Shown: positions 46,255 through 55,708, counted from the stretch's first letter. The stretch is 64,000 bases of DNA from RFSX01 sp964567435 (GCA_964567435.1 CAZMMQ010000010.1:1-64000); one strand, 5' to 3'. Notes: generated from the letters alone by a model not told the origin. Numbers and translations are program-made.

Positions 46255-46815
46255 ATGGATAAGAAGAAAGACAAGTATATTCATTATCTAAAAGTCAATG
46301 ACTCTCAGGGCATTAAGGAGATATATGATACATATTTGCCTAGAATAGAATCTATTATAGGAGGAATGGGTGGCAGTAAAGATGAGGCTTGGGAGATATT
46401 TCAAGAAAGCCTAATTGTCATTCTAAATAGGATCCAAAGTCCTGATTTTCAGTTAAGTAGCTCCTTTTACACCTTCTTGGTAAGTATATGTAAATTCAAG
46501 TGGTTCAACGAATCGAAGAAAAAATATAAAAATAACGTAACCATCGACAATGAAAAGACATTAAAAGATGACCAAGACATTTTGCAGACAATAATGAAAG
46601 TTGAGAGATTTGATTTATATAAGCAAAAGCTAGAAGAATTGGGTGGAGAGTGTCAGAGTTTACTAGAACTCTACTTTGATAAAGTGTCCATGCGTGAGAT
46701 TGCAATAAGATTAGGCCTTAATTCTGAAAATGCTGCAAAACAAAAAAAATATAAGTGCCAGAAAAAACTTATTGAAATGATTAAGAATGATAGTAAATTC
46801 GGACAACTGCTATGA
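46255..46815 (+). CDS. ECF-like RNA polymerase sigma factor
   Basis: A 186-residue sigma-70 family protein. Region 2 is visible as IYDTYLPRIESIIGG then DEAWEIFQESLIVILNRI (about 23-62), with the aromatic residues used in promoter melting in SSFYTFLVSICKFKWFNE (about 69-88). Region 4 is the helix-turn-helix ECQSLLELYFDKVSMREIAI then RLGLNSENAAKQKKYKCQKK (about 128-170). There is no region 1.1 or 3. It is followed with a four-base overlap (ATGA) by a membrane anti-sigma-like gene, and then by a CHAT protease gene, so it most likely acts in a signal pathway with them. Its target promoters are unknown. Confidence 0.88.
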   Translation: MDKKKDKYIHYLKVNDSQGIKEIYDTYLPRIESIIGGMGGSKDEAWEIFQESLIVILNRIQSPDFQLSSSFYTFLVSICKFKWFNESKKKYKNNVTIDNEKTLKDDQDILQTIMKVERFDLYKQKLEELGGECQSLLELYFDKVSMREIAIRLGLNSENAAKQKKYKCQKKLIEMIKNDSKFGQLL

Positions 46816-47564
46816 ACCACAGCGATATTAACAAGTATGCACTAATAGATAAGTACCTTGCTGGGGGCATGACTCCTAATGAACTGGATAGTTTCAAGGC
46901 TTTTCTACAAAGTGATAAAGATTTTACGGCTGAGTTGAATATCATCTCAGAACTACAAGAAGCATCACGCTTTGATATATTGCAATCTGACCTTCGTGAT
47001 ACTTTGTCTAAAATTAGAGCCAATGATGTTAATGTTACACAAAGCGCACCAAAGAATGCATCTAATAACTTAGTCTACAAAGTACTAGGAGGCCTTGTTC
47101 TACTATTTGTGGCCATGTACTTTGTGATGCAATTGATGTCGTCAACCACAGGATTAGACAAAACTCCAGATTTAACTCAGTATGCTTACGTTGAGCCTCT
47201 TGATTTAATTACTAAGAGTAATGGTGTAGATGTCTCTCAGATGCAGACACTATTCAATGATGGCGAATATAACGCAGCAATGCCATTGATTAACGCATTC
47301 CTGAGTGATAATCCTAGAGATTTAGATGTCTTACTTGCAAAGGGTGTGGCTCAGACTGAGTTAGGGCAATATAAAGCAGCTCACCAGACATATCTTCAGA
47401 TTCAAGCTATGGGTCCGAGAGTTAAGAAGTATCTATGGTTCGATGCGTTGTGTTATGTTAAGGAAGGAAATACAGAAAAGGCTAAGACGTTATTGCAAAA
47501 AATTGTGACAGAGAAATCTTACAACCATGCAGATGCAAGTCGCCTACTAATGAACCTGAATTAA
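46812..47564 (+). CDS. Membrane anti-sigma-like protein with TPRs outside the membrane
   Basis: A 250-residue protein with the layout of an anti-sigma factor. The N-terminal cytoplasmic part (1-87) has YLAGGMTPNELDSFKAFLQS followed by DKDFTAEL, the short helix pair seen at the start of many Bacteroidota anti-sigma factors. One membrane segment (about 88-109, VLGGLVLLFVAMYFVMQLM) follows, then a periplasmic region (about 130-250) with two or three TPR-like helical pairs (LFNDGEYNAAMPLINAFLSD, GQYKAAHQTYLQ, GNTEKAKTLLQKIV). There is no zinc-binding HC2 motif. It overlaps the sigma gene by four bases and precedes the TTG of the CHAT gene by 24 bases. It probably binds and releases the sigma factor in response to an envelope signal; this is inference from the context. 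Confidence 0.7.
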   Translation: MNHSDINKYALIDKYLAGGMTPNELDSFKAFLQSDKDFTAELNIISELQEASRFDILQSDLRDTLSKIRANDVNVTQSAPKNASNNLVYKVLGGLVLLFVAMYFVMQLMSSTTGLDKTPDLTQYAYVEPLDLITKSNGVDVSQMQTLFNDGEYNAAMPLINAFLSDNPRDLDVLLAKGVAQTELGQYKAAHQTYLQIQAMGPRVKKYLWFDALCYVKEGNTEKAKTLLQKIVTEKSYNHADASRLLMNLN

Positions 47565-47588
47565 ATTATGTTAATGTAAGAACTCATC

Positions 47589-50324
47589 TTGAAATCATTA
47601 TACCTCATCCTTTTTATCTGTCTGACTCCCTTTGTTATTATAGGGCAGAATAAAGATGCGAGGCAAGCTATAGAAGACGCATTAACTCAATACGAAACCT
47701 TAGACAACGATCCCCAACTACTTCTTTTAGAACGAAGCCTTCAGAAGTCAGAAGAGCAACTTGGTAAGATAGATACTACAACTACCAAGGTCTATAATTC
47801 ATTATCGAAGTGGCATAATAAAAATAACAACTATAAGCAAGCGCTAAACTTTGCAGTGAAGCATCACGCCACAGTTAAGGAATTAGGAGTGGACATTGAT
47901 GAAGAAGTTAAGGCTACAACTGCGGTAGGTGGTATTCTTACCAAGATGTATAATTTTATAGAGGCTGAGAGGTATTATACGATGAGTATGGAATTGTTAG
48001 ATGATTACAACCATCCTCTTAATTACTATAATTACAAAGGCATGTCCAGAGTGCTTTTGTCTAAAGGAGATTACAACTTATTAATTGCCCACGCCAGACA
48101 TGCTTATGAGTTAGCTGAAAATTCTGATCAGCAATGTGAAGTTCTGCATCTTGAACTTAATGGTCATGCTAGAATAGGTGATTTGGAGGAAGCAGACAAA
48201 ACGTTGTCCAAAATACTTTTCAAAGCAAACAAGGATAACCTTGTCTACCATTTGGGTAGAGCTTATTCGCATAAAGGTTGGCTTAATAATATTAAGGGAC
48301 GGAGCAACACGAAAAAGAATGCGCAACTCTCCAAGTCTCAATTCCAACAATCGATTAATTATTATGAGACGAGTATCGATTATCTGCGAAAGAGTAAAGA
48401 CAATAGAGCGGAATCACCTATAGTTTGGGCTTATACAAATATTAGCAATCAGTATAGAAATCTGAATAAAGCTGAATTAGCAATTAAATATGCTAAGCGA
48501 GCTGTAGATGAGCATGAGAAAATTTCAGGTGCACCTTATTCTCCTGCCTATGCATTCACTTATTATAATCTGGCTACTAAATATACCTGGCAAAAGGATT
48601 ATGAATCTGCAATCAGACATCAGCAAAATGCCATAAAGTGTTTACTTGGTGATGATAGCTTTTCCGATTCACGAGCTGCAATACCCAAGGAAAAACTTTA
48701 CAAAGTAGGCATCAAATGGCGATTACTTAATTCTTTGAAGGAGAAAGCCATAAGTTATGCTCATCTATATCTCAAACATAAAAACAAGGCAGATGCCGAA
48801 AGTGCAGAACGTCATCTAGCTACAGCAGTAGATTTGATAGATTTAATGAGAGGTGAGTTAACCACTGATAATACCAAAGTGTATTGGAGGTCTAGAACTA
48901 GGTCCATATACGATACTGCTATAGAGATTTCAGTATGGCTGGGTAATAAAGAAAAAGTCCTGAAGTACATGGAGAAAAGTCGTTCATTGCTTCTATTAGA
49001 TGAGTTGAATCATAAAGATGCTATGTCTTTCATACCTGAAAGATTGTCAGAAAGAGAGAGAGAGCTTAGACAAGCATTTGCTGATTCAGATGAAGGAGAT
49101 GTAGCGCATTTTAAAGTCTACATAGAATACCTGGATTCAATTAAAACTGCTTTCCCATCATACTACAAATATAAGTTTGACATAGAAGCACCAACTCTTA
49201 AAGAAGTACAGAACTCAATGTTGGATGATTCTACTCAAATTATTAATTACCAGATTACTCCTGACAGCCTTTTTATTCTAAATATTACGAATAAAGGGAG
49301 TGAGCTTATTACTAGTCCAAGGCCAAAGTCTTTAGAAGAAGATGTATCCAGAATGCTCACTTATTTAAATAATAAAGACAGTCTGGAATACCAACATCAC
49401 TTTCTTGATTTTGTTGGGTTATCTCAGAAGCTATATGGAAAATTATACGGGGATATTAGAGATAGGAGAAAGAATGTCATCATCATAGGAGATGGTATTA
49501 TCGACTATGTGCCTTTTGATGTATTGGTAAGTGAGGTTTCAGATCAGAAACCTAGATATCTTATTCAGGATTATATTTTTAGTGTAGTGCCATCATTGAC
49601 TATTCTACAGAAGGTTGAGGATAAAAGAGATTTTGACAACTTGCTTTTAGTTAGTCCAGAAGAGTATGATAAACTCGGACTACAAAAATTAAAACAAAGT
49701 GAGGAAGAAAAGAGAGCTCTTGAACGTTATTCGGATACCCGACACTTGTCCTTAGATGAAGCCACTTTCCAACAATTCTCTAAAGTAAGTGGAGATTATG
49801 ATGTTATACACTTCACCACACATAGTGGCTTGGATGTAGTAACCAATAAGCCATGGATTGCATTTGCAGATGAGGTAGTTAGTCAGGATGACATCTATAA
49901 GATGCGACTAAGTGCCTCATTAGTGACGCTGAGTTCTTGTAAAAGTATTGATGGACAAGCACAGACGGGAGAAGGCGTCAATAGTTTGGCGAGAGCATTT
50001 CTTTTTGCAGACGCTTCTGCAGTAATAGGAAGTGCATGGAACTTGAATGAGATGGCAGGATTGGAAGTTATGAAAGACTTTTATAAATCTTTAAAAGACA
50101 ATACTGAAAAGTCTGTCGCATTGAGACAAGCCAAGCTGAATTATATTAATTCAAATCCCTATAAGTCACCTTATTACTGGGCACCTCTGATACTTATAGG
50201 TGATCCTGCTAGTTTGGAAGTTTCTACTAAGCAAGCTAACCATTATCTGATTATACTTGCCATTATAGGTATGGTAGGATTGGTTTTTCTTTACAGAAAG
50301 TTTTCTAATCCTACTTTTGTGTAA
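47589..50324 (+). CDS. TPR-CHAT caspase-like protein, exported
   Basis: A 911-residue protein with a signal peptide (1-19, KSLYLILFICLTPFVIIG), TPR-like helical repeats (about 25-420), then a CHAT domain (about 630-870). The CHAT catalytic pair is visible as His 745 in HFTTHSG and Cys 784 in LSSCKS. A late GEGVNSLARAFLFA helix and the WNLNEMAGL segment after it complete the fold. Close to the C-terminus is one hydrophobic segment (about 885-904), so the protein may be anchored with the protease on the outside. Start: TTG at 47589; a stop codon lies in frame just upstream, and the signal begins there. It is the third gene of an operon with a sigma factor and an anti-sigma-like protein, which suggests proteolytic control of that pathway, or that the CHAT protein is an effector. 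Not proved. Confidence 0.83.
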   Translation: MKSLYLILFICLTPFVIIGQNKDARQAIEDALTQYETLDNDPQLLLLERSLQKSEEQLGKIDTTTTKVYNSLSKWHNKNNNYKQALNFAVKHHATVKELGVDIDEEVKATTAVGGILTKMYNFIEAERYYTMSMELLDDYNHPLNYYNYKGMSRVLLSKGDYNLLIAHARHAYELAENSDQQCEVLHLELNGHARIGDLEEADKTLSKILFKANKDNLVYHLGRAYSHKGWLNNIKGRSNTKKNAQLSKSQFQQSINYYETSIDYLRKSKDNRAESPIVWAYTNISNQYRNLNKAELAIKYAKRAVDEHEKISGAPYSPAYAFTYYNLATKYTWQKDYESAIRHQQNAIKCLLGDDSFSDSRAAIPKEKLYKVGIKWRLLNSLKEKAISYAHLYLKHKNKADAESAERHLATAVDLIDLMRGELTTDNTKVYWRSRTRSIYDTAIEISVWLGNKEKVLKYMEKSRSLLLLDELNHKDAMSFIPERLSERERELRQAFADSDEGDVAHFKVYIEYLDSIKTAFPSYYKYKFDIEAPTLKEVQNSMLDDSTQIINYQITPDSLFILNITNKGSELITSPRPKSLEEDVSRMLTYLNNKDSLEYQHHFLDFVGLSQKLYGKLYGDIRDRRKNVIIIGDGIIDYVPFDVLVSEVSDQKPRYLIQDYIFSVVPSLTILQKVEDKRDFDNLLLVSPEEYDKLGLQKLKQSEEEKRALERYSDTRHLSLDEATFQQFSKVSGDYDVIHFTTHSGLDVVTNKPWIAFADEVVSQDDIYKMRLSASLVTLSSCKSIDGQAQTGEGVNSLARAFLFADASAVIGSAWNLNEMAGLEVMKDFYKSLKDNTEKSVALRQAKLNYINSNPYKSPYYWAPLILIGDPASLEVSTKQANHYLIILAIIGMVGLVFLYRKFSNPTFV

Positions 50325-50333
50325 GTTAAGTTT

Positions 50334-52610
50334 TTATTCGTCAAGAATTTGAAGACGGGTAAAGTCTAGCATGATTCTTTTTTCAGGGCTCTCTGAAATA
50401 TCCAAAAATTTAATGGTAGCAATTTTTCTCTCATCAATACTTATCACTTTACCTTTGCCAAACTTAAGGTGCATGACTAGTTGTCCCACTTTTATTAAAG
50501 ACGAGTCACTTGGCTTAAAGTTTTCTGGCGGGGCAACTAAACCTTTGACTTTGGCCTTTCCTAGTTTTTTAAAATTACCAAGAATTTTAGGTTCTTTGAA
50601 GGATGGTTTTTTAGACACCATAATAGATGACTCCAAGTCGTGCTCAGAAATTTCTTCAAGGAATCTACTAGAATCATTAAAGCGCATATTTCCATATTGA
50701 TATCGACTATTGGCATAAGTCAAGGTCAATAATTCTTCTGCCCTAGTGATGGCTACATAAAACAATCGGCGTTCTTCATCTAGTTGGTCCGGCGAGGACA
50801 GTGACATGTATGAAGGAAATAAGTTCTCTTCGAGTCCAACAACAAATACAGACCTATATTCTAACCCTTTGGCAGCATGCACAGAAAGTAAAGTAATTGT
50901 ATCCACATTATCTTTTTCCTCATCCGCATCAGTCATGAGCGAAATTGTTTGAAGAAAATTGGAAAGCGTTCTTTCTTGGTTATCAATATCCTCTCCTGGA
51001 TCTAACACATCATCTTCAGTAAATTCCTGGATGCCATCCAACAAGGCATTGATGTTATCCATTCTGTTCTGAGACTCAACAGTGTTTTCAGATTTAAGTA
51101 AATCGATTATGCCAGATTTTTTAGCAATGTTAAGTGCAGCTCTGTAAGCATTTTCATTCTTGGCTTGTTCTCGGCAATAGCTGATTATTCTTACAAAGTC
51201 TCCGACCTTCTTTTGAGCAGCATTGCTTAGTTTTATCATGGTCAGGCATTCCCAAATGGCTACATCATTATCTTCTGCTAGCTCTGTTAATTTTTGCATC
51301 GTAGTCTGTCCTATCCCTCTTCTAGGATAATTGATTATCCGCTTAAGTGCTTCGTCATCTTTCGAATTGACAGAGAGTCTTAGATAAGAGATGAGATCTT
51401 TAATCTCTTTCCTTTGATAGAAAGAGAGGCCCCCATAGATACGGTATGGAATATTTTTTCGCCGTAGATGTTCTTCAAATATCCTTGACTGAGCATTCGT
51501 CCTATATAGAACTGCAATGTCCTTATTGGCTAGATTGAACCTGTTTTTCTGTTCTATGATTAAATCTGCTACTCGCTTTCCTTCCTCATTATCTGTCATT
51601 GCCTTTATGACCTTAATCTTATTACCAGATGGCTTCTCTGTCCATATTTTTTTCTGAATCTGTCTCTGGTTAAACCCAATTACTTCGTTGGCTGCTGATA
51701 CAATATGGCCTGTACTACGATAATTTTGTTCTAGTTTAAAAGTCTGGACTCCAGGAAAATCATGTTCGAACTGTAAAATATTTTCGATAGTTGCTCCTCT
51801 AAATGAATAGATGGATTGCGCATCATCTCCAACAATGCAAATGTTATGATTACTGTCTGGATAAATCGAGAATAATTTCAGAATCTCATATTGTAGAAAA
51901 TTAGTATCCTGAAACTCATCTACCATTAGGTGACTAAACTGCCTTTGATATTTTTCTCTTACGTTCTCAGGATTGGTGTATAAAAGTTTGAAAGTCTGGA
52001 GTAGAAGATCGTCAAAATCCATGGCGCCAGACCTTTTACACTTTGCCACATATTTTGCATAAATCTGGTGGGTCATTGGACGTTGATTCATTTTGTCCAA
52101 TTCCATTAGCTCCGAATTTGTGATATAGGTTTTGGGGGTAATGAGATTGCTTTTAGCTGAGGAAATTCTTGATCTGATAGCACTAACATTGTATTGCTTG
52201 GTGTTCAGATTCATCGATTTGATAATTTCTCTCAAGACACTTTTTGTATCATCAGTATCGTATATAGAGAAATCATTAGGATAGCCAATTTTGTGTGCTT
52301 CTACCCTCAATATTCTAGCAAACAAGGAGTGGAAAGTGCCTGCCCATACTTTATATGCTGAGCCACCGACGACTTTTTCGATACGATCTTTCATTTCTCT
52401 TGCCGCCTTGTTGGTAAAGGTCAATGCAAGTATGGCATATGGAGGTACACCACTCATCAATATATGAGCTATGCGATAAGTCAAGACTCTCGTTTTCCCA
52501 GACCCAGGTCCAGCAATAACCATAACTGGACCATCAAGGGTAGTAACTGCTTGTCTTTGAACCTCGTTCAATGAGCTTAAGTAATCCTTATCCAAGCTAG
52601 TAATCTCCAT
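50334..52610 (-). CDS. pcrA: UvrD/PcrA-type ATP-dependent DNA helicase
   Basis: A 758-residue superfamily 1A helicase that moves 3' to 5' on single-stranded DNA, used in repair and in removing proteins from DNA. Motifs in order: Q-motif LNEVQRQAVTTLDGP, Walker A AGPGSGKTR (about 34-42), TFTNKAAREMKDRI, VDEFQDTN (Walker B), GDDAQSIYSFRGA, LEQNYRS, TLLSVHAAKGLEY, and VAITRAEELLTL. The C-terminus (MHLKFGKGKVISIDERKIAT) looks like the small Tudor-like domain of PcrA/UvrD that binds RNA polymerase. The start is taken at ATG 52610, not at the TTG 27 bases upstream. PcrA and UvrD cannot be separated by sequence reading alone. Confidence 0.93.
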   Translation of the reverse strand: MEITSLDKDYLSSLNEVQRQAVTTLDGPVMVIAGPGSGKTRVLTYRIAHILMSGVPPYAILALTFTNKAAREMKDRIEKVVGGSAYKVWAGTFHSLFARILRVEAHKIGYPNDFSIYDTDDTKSVLREIIKSMNLNTKQYNVSAIRSRISSAKSNLITPKTYITNSELMELDKMNQRPMTHQIYAKYVAKCKRSGAMDFDDLLLQTFKLLYTNPENVREKYQRQFSHLMVDEFQDTNFLQYEILKLFSIYPDSNHNICIVGDDAQSIYSFRGATIENILQFEHDFPGVQTFKLEQNYRSTGHIVSAANEVIGFNQRQIQKKIWTEKPSGNKIKVIKAMTDNEEGKRVADLIIEQKNRFNLANKDIAVLYRTNAQSRIFEEHLRRKNIPYRIYGGLSFYQRKEIKDLISYLRLSVNSKDDEALKRIINYPRRGIGQTTMQKLTELAEDNDVAIWECLTMIKLSNAAQKKVGDFVRIISYCREQAKNENAYRAALNIAKKSGIIDLLKSENTVESQNRMDNINALLDGIQEFTEDDVLDPGEDIDNQERTLSNFLQTISLMTDADEEKDNVDTITLLSVHAAKGLEYRSVFVVGLEENLFPSYMSLSSPDQLDEERRLFYVAITRAEELLTLTYANSRYQYGNMRFNDSSRFLEEISEHDLESSIMVSKKPSFKEPKILGNFKKLGKAKVKGLVAPPENFKPSDSSLIKVGQLVMHLKFGKGKVISIDERKIATIKFLDISESPEKRIMLDFTRLQILDE

Positions 52611-52770
52611 TACGCGAATGTCCGAATTTGTGAACAAAATATGATTGAAAATCCATATATAATATCAACAATATCAGATAACAGCTATTTGAATAGTTAG
52701 TCAACAAATATTTAATTAATTATGCCAATGCTGTTCTAGTTTGTTTTAGATTGAGTAAATATTGGGCTAG

Positions 52771-53523
52771 ATGCGACTAGAAGACGCTATTCGAGAATTT
52801 TTAAGTTTCTTGCGCCATCCAAGATTCAATTATCAATGGAGGGAAGATCTGGACTGGATAACTATTACTAAGTTGTTCCTTATAGTATTTGTGGTGGAAA
52901 TGCTGTCCCTTTCTCTAATGTCAGTACTAATAGGTATAGATGAAATTCCTCATGCGATGGAATCACTAATGAAAAATCAGTCTGTCTGGGTTATTGCTGG
53001 ACTGGCTATTATTATCGCTCCTATTCTGGAGGAATTATTATTCAGACTACACCTTAGGTATAAGTGGTTATTGGTTTTATTCATGATCAGCTTATTAGGT
53101 GTTTGCTCAGCGTTGGTAATTTGGTTGATAACTCCTGATTTCATCGGTAAGATGTCAAGTAATTTGACGATTCTAATCCATAATCAATTTTTGTTAGCAG
53201 TTAGTCTAGTCACTTTAATGATTGTTTTGTTTATAATATATATGATAAGTGAGGCTATACCCACAGATGGAATCTACAAGATATTCCCTTTTCTATTCTA
53301 TATGACTGCATTGGTCTTTGCCTTGGTGCACATTGGAAATTTTGATATTTCTCAAGTGAAGTGGTATTTAACGCCATTGCTTGTTTTACCTCAATTTATT
53401 CTGGCCTTATATCTTGGCTATGTGAGGATGAGAAAGCATATAGGTGCAAGTATTTATGTGCATGCTTTTAATAATTCTATCCCATTCGCTCTATATTTTA
53501 TTGTCGATATGGGTATTAATTAA
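52771..53523 (+). CDS. CPBP-family intramembrane metalloprotease (CAAX/Abi)
   Basis: A 250-residue membrane protein with about six hydrophobic segments. It carries the family signature: EExxxR as EELLFR (Glu 87, Glu 88, Arg 92), a histidine in FALVHIG, and a third motif in HAFNNSIPF. These residues form the zinc-independent or metal-dependent proteolytic site in Rce1-like proteins. Function in bacteria varies (peptide processing, bacteriocin self-immunity, CAAX-like), so a role cannot be assigned. It is divergent from the helicase gene with a 160-base gap, and 81 bases upstream of the doxX-like gene. Confidence 0.83.
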   Translation: MRLEDAIREFLSFLRHPRFNYQWREDLDWITITKLFLIVFVVEMLSLSLMSVLIGIDEIPHAMESLMKNQSVWVIAGLAIIIAPILEELLFRLHLRYKWLLVLFMISLLGVCSALVIWLITPDFIGKMSSNLTILIHNQFLLAVSLVTLMIVLFIIYMISEAIPTDGIYKIFPFLFYMTALVFALVHIGNFDISQVKWYLTPLLVLPQFILALYLGYVRMRKHIGASIYVHAFNNSIPFALYFIVDMGIN

Positions 53524-53604
53524 TCTCCTAATAGCTATATATATTTTATCATGTACCTTTTGATCCTGATAAAAATCTCTTTCTTTGTTCATATTTAGGA
53601 AACA

Positions 53605-54024
53605 ATGTTTAAGAAAATAACCGATTTACTGGGCCGCATTCTAATTGGGCTCTTCTTTTTCTTTGAAGCCATAGATACCATAGTTTATTTTAAAGAGACC
53701 AAAGAAACTCTCTATAATTATGGCATAACTTGGGGTCCAAACTTTTTAGTGGCTGGCTCTATTGTACTTTTATTGATCGGTGCAGCAATGGTTATTATTG
53801 GGTATTATGCAAGTGTAGGAGCCACCATGTTATTTGTCTATTGGTTTATTTTCACCTTAGTTGTATATCCATTTTGGGCTGAACCAATGGGTGAGAAAAC
53901 TTTAGCCATTACTTACTTCAGTAGAAATATGGCCTTATGTGGAGGTTTACTTATTCTCATGGCCAATGGAGCATCAGGTTGGTCTGTTAAGCGGATCTTG
54001 CATGTGCTAAGACTACCTAAATAA
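53605..54024 (+). CDS. DoxX-family membrane protein
   Basis: A 139-residue protein with four predicted membrane helices. The N-terminus (LLGRILIGLFFFFEAIDTIV) matches DoxX-like proteins, and VAGSIVLLLIGAAMVIIGYY is the usual second pair. DoxX-type proteins have been linked to thiosulfate oxidation and to redox stress; that does not follow from this sequence. It is five bases from the downstream hydrolase gene, so they are probably cotranscribed. Confidence 0.78.
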   Translation: MFKKITDLLGRILIGLFFFFEAIDTIVYFKETKETLYNYGITWGPNFLVAGSIVLLLIGAAMVIIGYYASVGATMLFVYWFIFTLVVYPFWAEPMGEKTLAITYFSRNMALCGGLLILMANGASGWSVKRILHVLRLPK

Positions 54025-54029
54025 CTGTC

Positions 54030-54737
54030 ATGCCTCGAAGAGCATACGATTATGAATGGTTATTCCTTGATTTGGATAATACGATTTTAGATTTTGGAGC
54101 TAGTTCCAAGATTGCCTTCTTTCATATATTCGAGATTTACCAATTATCCTTGACTCAGAAACATTATGAAAGATATAGAGAGATAAATCACCAATATTGG
54201 GTTAAGCTTGAGAAAGGTGATATATCTGCAGACCAGTTGAAAGTGCAGCGATGGTCAGACTTTATCACAGAATTTGAGATTATTGCAGATCCAAAGCAAT
54301 TAAATGAAGCTTATCTTAATCATATATCTAACAATCCAATATTTGTCAAGGACGCATTATCTAGCCTTAATCAATTTCGAATCAATTATCGAATGATGCT
54401 TATCACCAACGGGCTAGCTAATGTGCAATTGCCACGATTACAATTGACTGGGCTGAATCCGTATTTCGAACATATAGTTATCTCTGAACAATTAGGGTAT
54501 GCAAAACCGTCAAAAGAATTTTTTGATCACTGTCATTCATTAGCTGGCAATCCTCTAAAAGACATGGTGTTGGTTATAGGAGATACACTAACCTCTGATA
54601 TAAAAGGTGGCTTAGACTTTGGCTATCATACATGTTGGTATAACTATTATAAGAAGGGAAATGAAAGCGAATATAAACCACATTATGAAGTCAAATCACA
54701 AGAAGGACTTCAGAAATTATTGATGGAGGATTTGTAA
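54030..54737 (+). CDS. yjjG: HAD-superfamily nucleotidase, YjjG type
   Basis: A 235-residue soluble phosphatase. The HAD motifs are visible: FLDLDNTIL with catalytic aspartates 14 and 16, the second motif serine or threonine in MMLITNG (near 127-133), Lys in YAKPSKEFF, and GDTLTSDIKGG as the acidic motif. The cap is helical (about 28-100). This pattern fits the YjjG branch, which removes phosphate from non-canonical pyrimidine nucleotides to keep them out of DNA. It ends four bases from the stop of the convergent ion-channel gene. Confidence 0.87.
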   Translation: MPRRAYDYEWLFLDLDNTILDFGASSKIAFFHIFEIYQLSLTQKHYERYREINHQYWVKLEKGDISADQLKVQRWSDFITEFEIIADPKQLNEAYLNHISNNPIFVKDALSSLNQFRINYRMMLITNGLANVQLPRLQLTGLNPYFEHIVISEQLGYAKPSKEFFDHCHSLAGNPLKDMVLVIGDTLTSDIKGGLDFGYHTCWYNYYKKGNESEYKPHYEVKSQEGLQKLLMEDL

Positions 54738-54741
54738 TTAT

Positions 54742-55683
54742 TTACCTCCCTTTTTGTGATTTCTTGACTTCTTTAATTTTCATTTTTTGCTCTTCCTCCT
54801 TTTTTAGTAGCTCAACTTTAGGTGTCTTGTCAGCTAGATGAAGATGTTCTCCGCAGAATTTACAATAGTCCGCATCATTATCATGACCATCTTTAAAGCA
54901 AAAGGAACACAATTGTGTTGAGATTTTTGCTGTAGCCTTTTTTTTCTTTCCCTTGGAAAATTCAGCGGTGACAATTCCTGTTGGTACAGCAATAACGGCA
55001 TAAGCCATAATCATAAGTATTGAGGAGAGAAACTGACCTAGTGGGGTATTTGGAGATATGTCTCCATAACCAACAGTAGATAATGTAACTATAGCCCAAT
55101 AGACTGATTTAGGAATACTGGTAAATCCTTTATTCCCATCTGGATGTGTGGTTTCTATAAGATAAATAATAGAACCAAAAATGGTAACCATAACCACTAT
55201 GAAAAATATGAAAACCAAAATCTTATCCCTCGATTCCTTCAGCGCTTTCATGATAACCTGACCCTCAAATAGAAAGTTTCCAAGCTTAAATATCCTGAAT
55301 ACTCTAAGTAGTCTAAGTGCTCTAACTACCATTAAAGATGAAATAGGAACAAAAAATGAAAGGTATGTTGGCAATATGGAGACCAAATCCACAATCCCAA
55401 AAAAAGAAGTTATATACCTTTTAGGTGAGTGGACAGTATATATTCTAGTAAAATATTCTAATGTAAAAAAGATGGTAAATATCCATTCTATGATAATGAA
55501 TAATCTTACATATCTTTCAAGTGATGGTACTGTTTCCAGCATTACGGCGATAACAGAACCAACAATTGCAATTAATAAGACAATATCAAAGGTCTTACCC
55601 GCAGGTGTATCTGCTTCGAATATTATTTCGTAGAGCCGTTCTCTAAAGTGGCTGAACTCTTTACTGCCATTATGATTAGACAT
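54742..55683 (-). CDS. Voltage-gated-like K+ ion channel with C-terminal zinc ribbon
   Basis: A 313-residue six-helix ion channel. The fourth segment is Arg-rich (MVVRALRLLRVFRIFKLGNF), as in voltage sensors, and the pore loop holds TVGYGD, a K+ selectivity filter. After the last membrane segment (PTGIVTAEF) comes a four-Cys zinc-ribbon (CSFCFKDG followed by ADYCKFCGEH) and a charged tail (KKEEEQKMKIKEVKKSQKGR). The ribbon may assemble or regulate the channel. The ATG at 55683 is preferred to one at 55728 because the short extension lacks a usual channel start and overlaps the hairpin region upstream. Its predicted leader is the structured region described at 55709-55921. Confidence 0.87.
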   Translation of the reverse strand: MSNHNGSKEFSHFRERLYEIIFEADTPAGKTFDIVLLIAIVGSVIAVMLETVPSLERYVRLFIIIEWIFTIFFTLEYFTRIYTVHSPKRYITSFFGIVDLVSILPTYLSFFVPISSLMVVRALRLLRVFRIFKLGNFLFEGQVIMKALKESRDKILVFIFFIVVMVTIFGSIIYLIETTHPDGNKGFTSIPKSVYWAIVTLSTVGYGDISPNTPLGQFLSSILMIMAYAVIAVPTGIVTAEFSKGKKKKATAKISTQLCSFCFKDGHDNDADYCKFCGEHLHLADKTPKVELLKKEEEQKMKIKEVKKSQKGR

Positions 55684-55708
55684 CCTGGGGGCTAAAATCG
55701 TGAAATTT

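Noticed and set aside
53555..53565. TACCTTTTG before the doxX-like gene as a -7 element
   Set aside because: It has one extra T against TAnnTTTG and no -33 box, so I did not call it.
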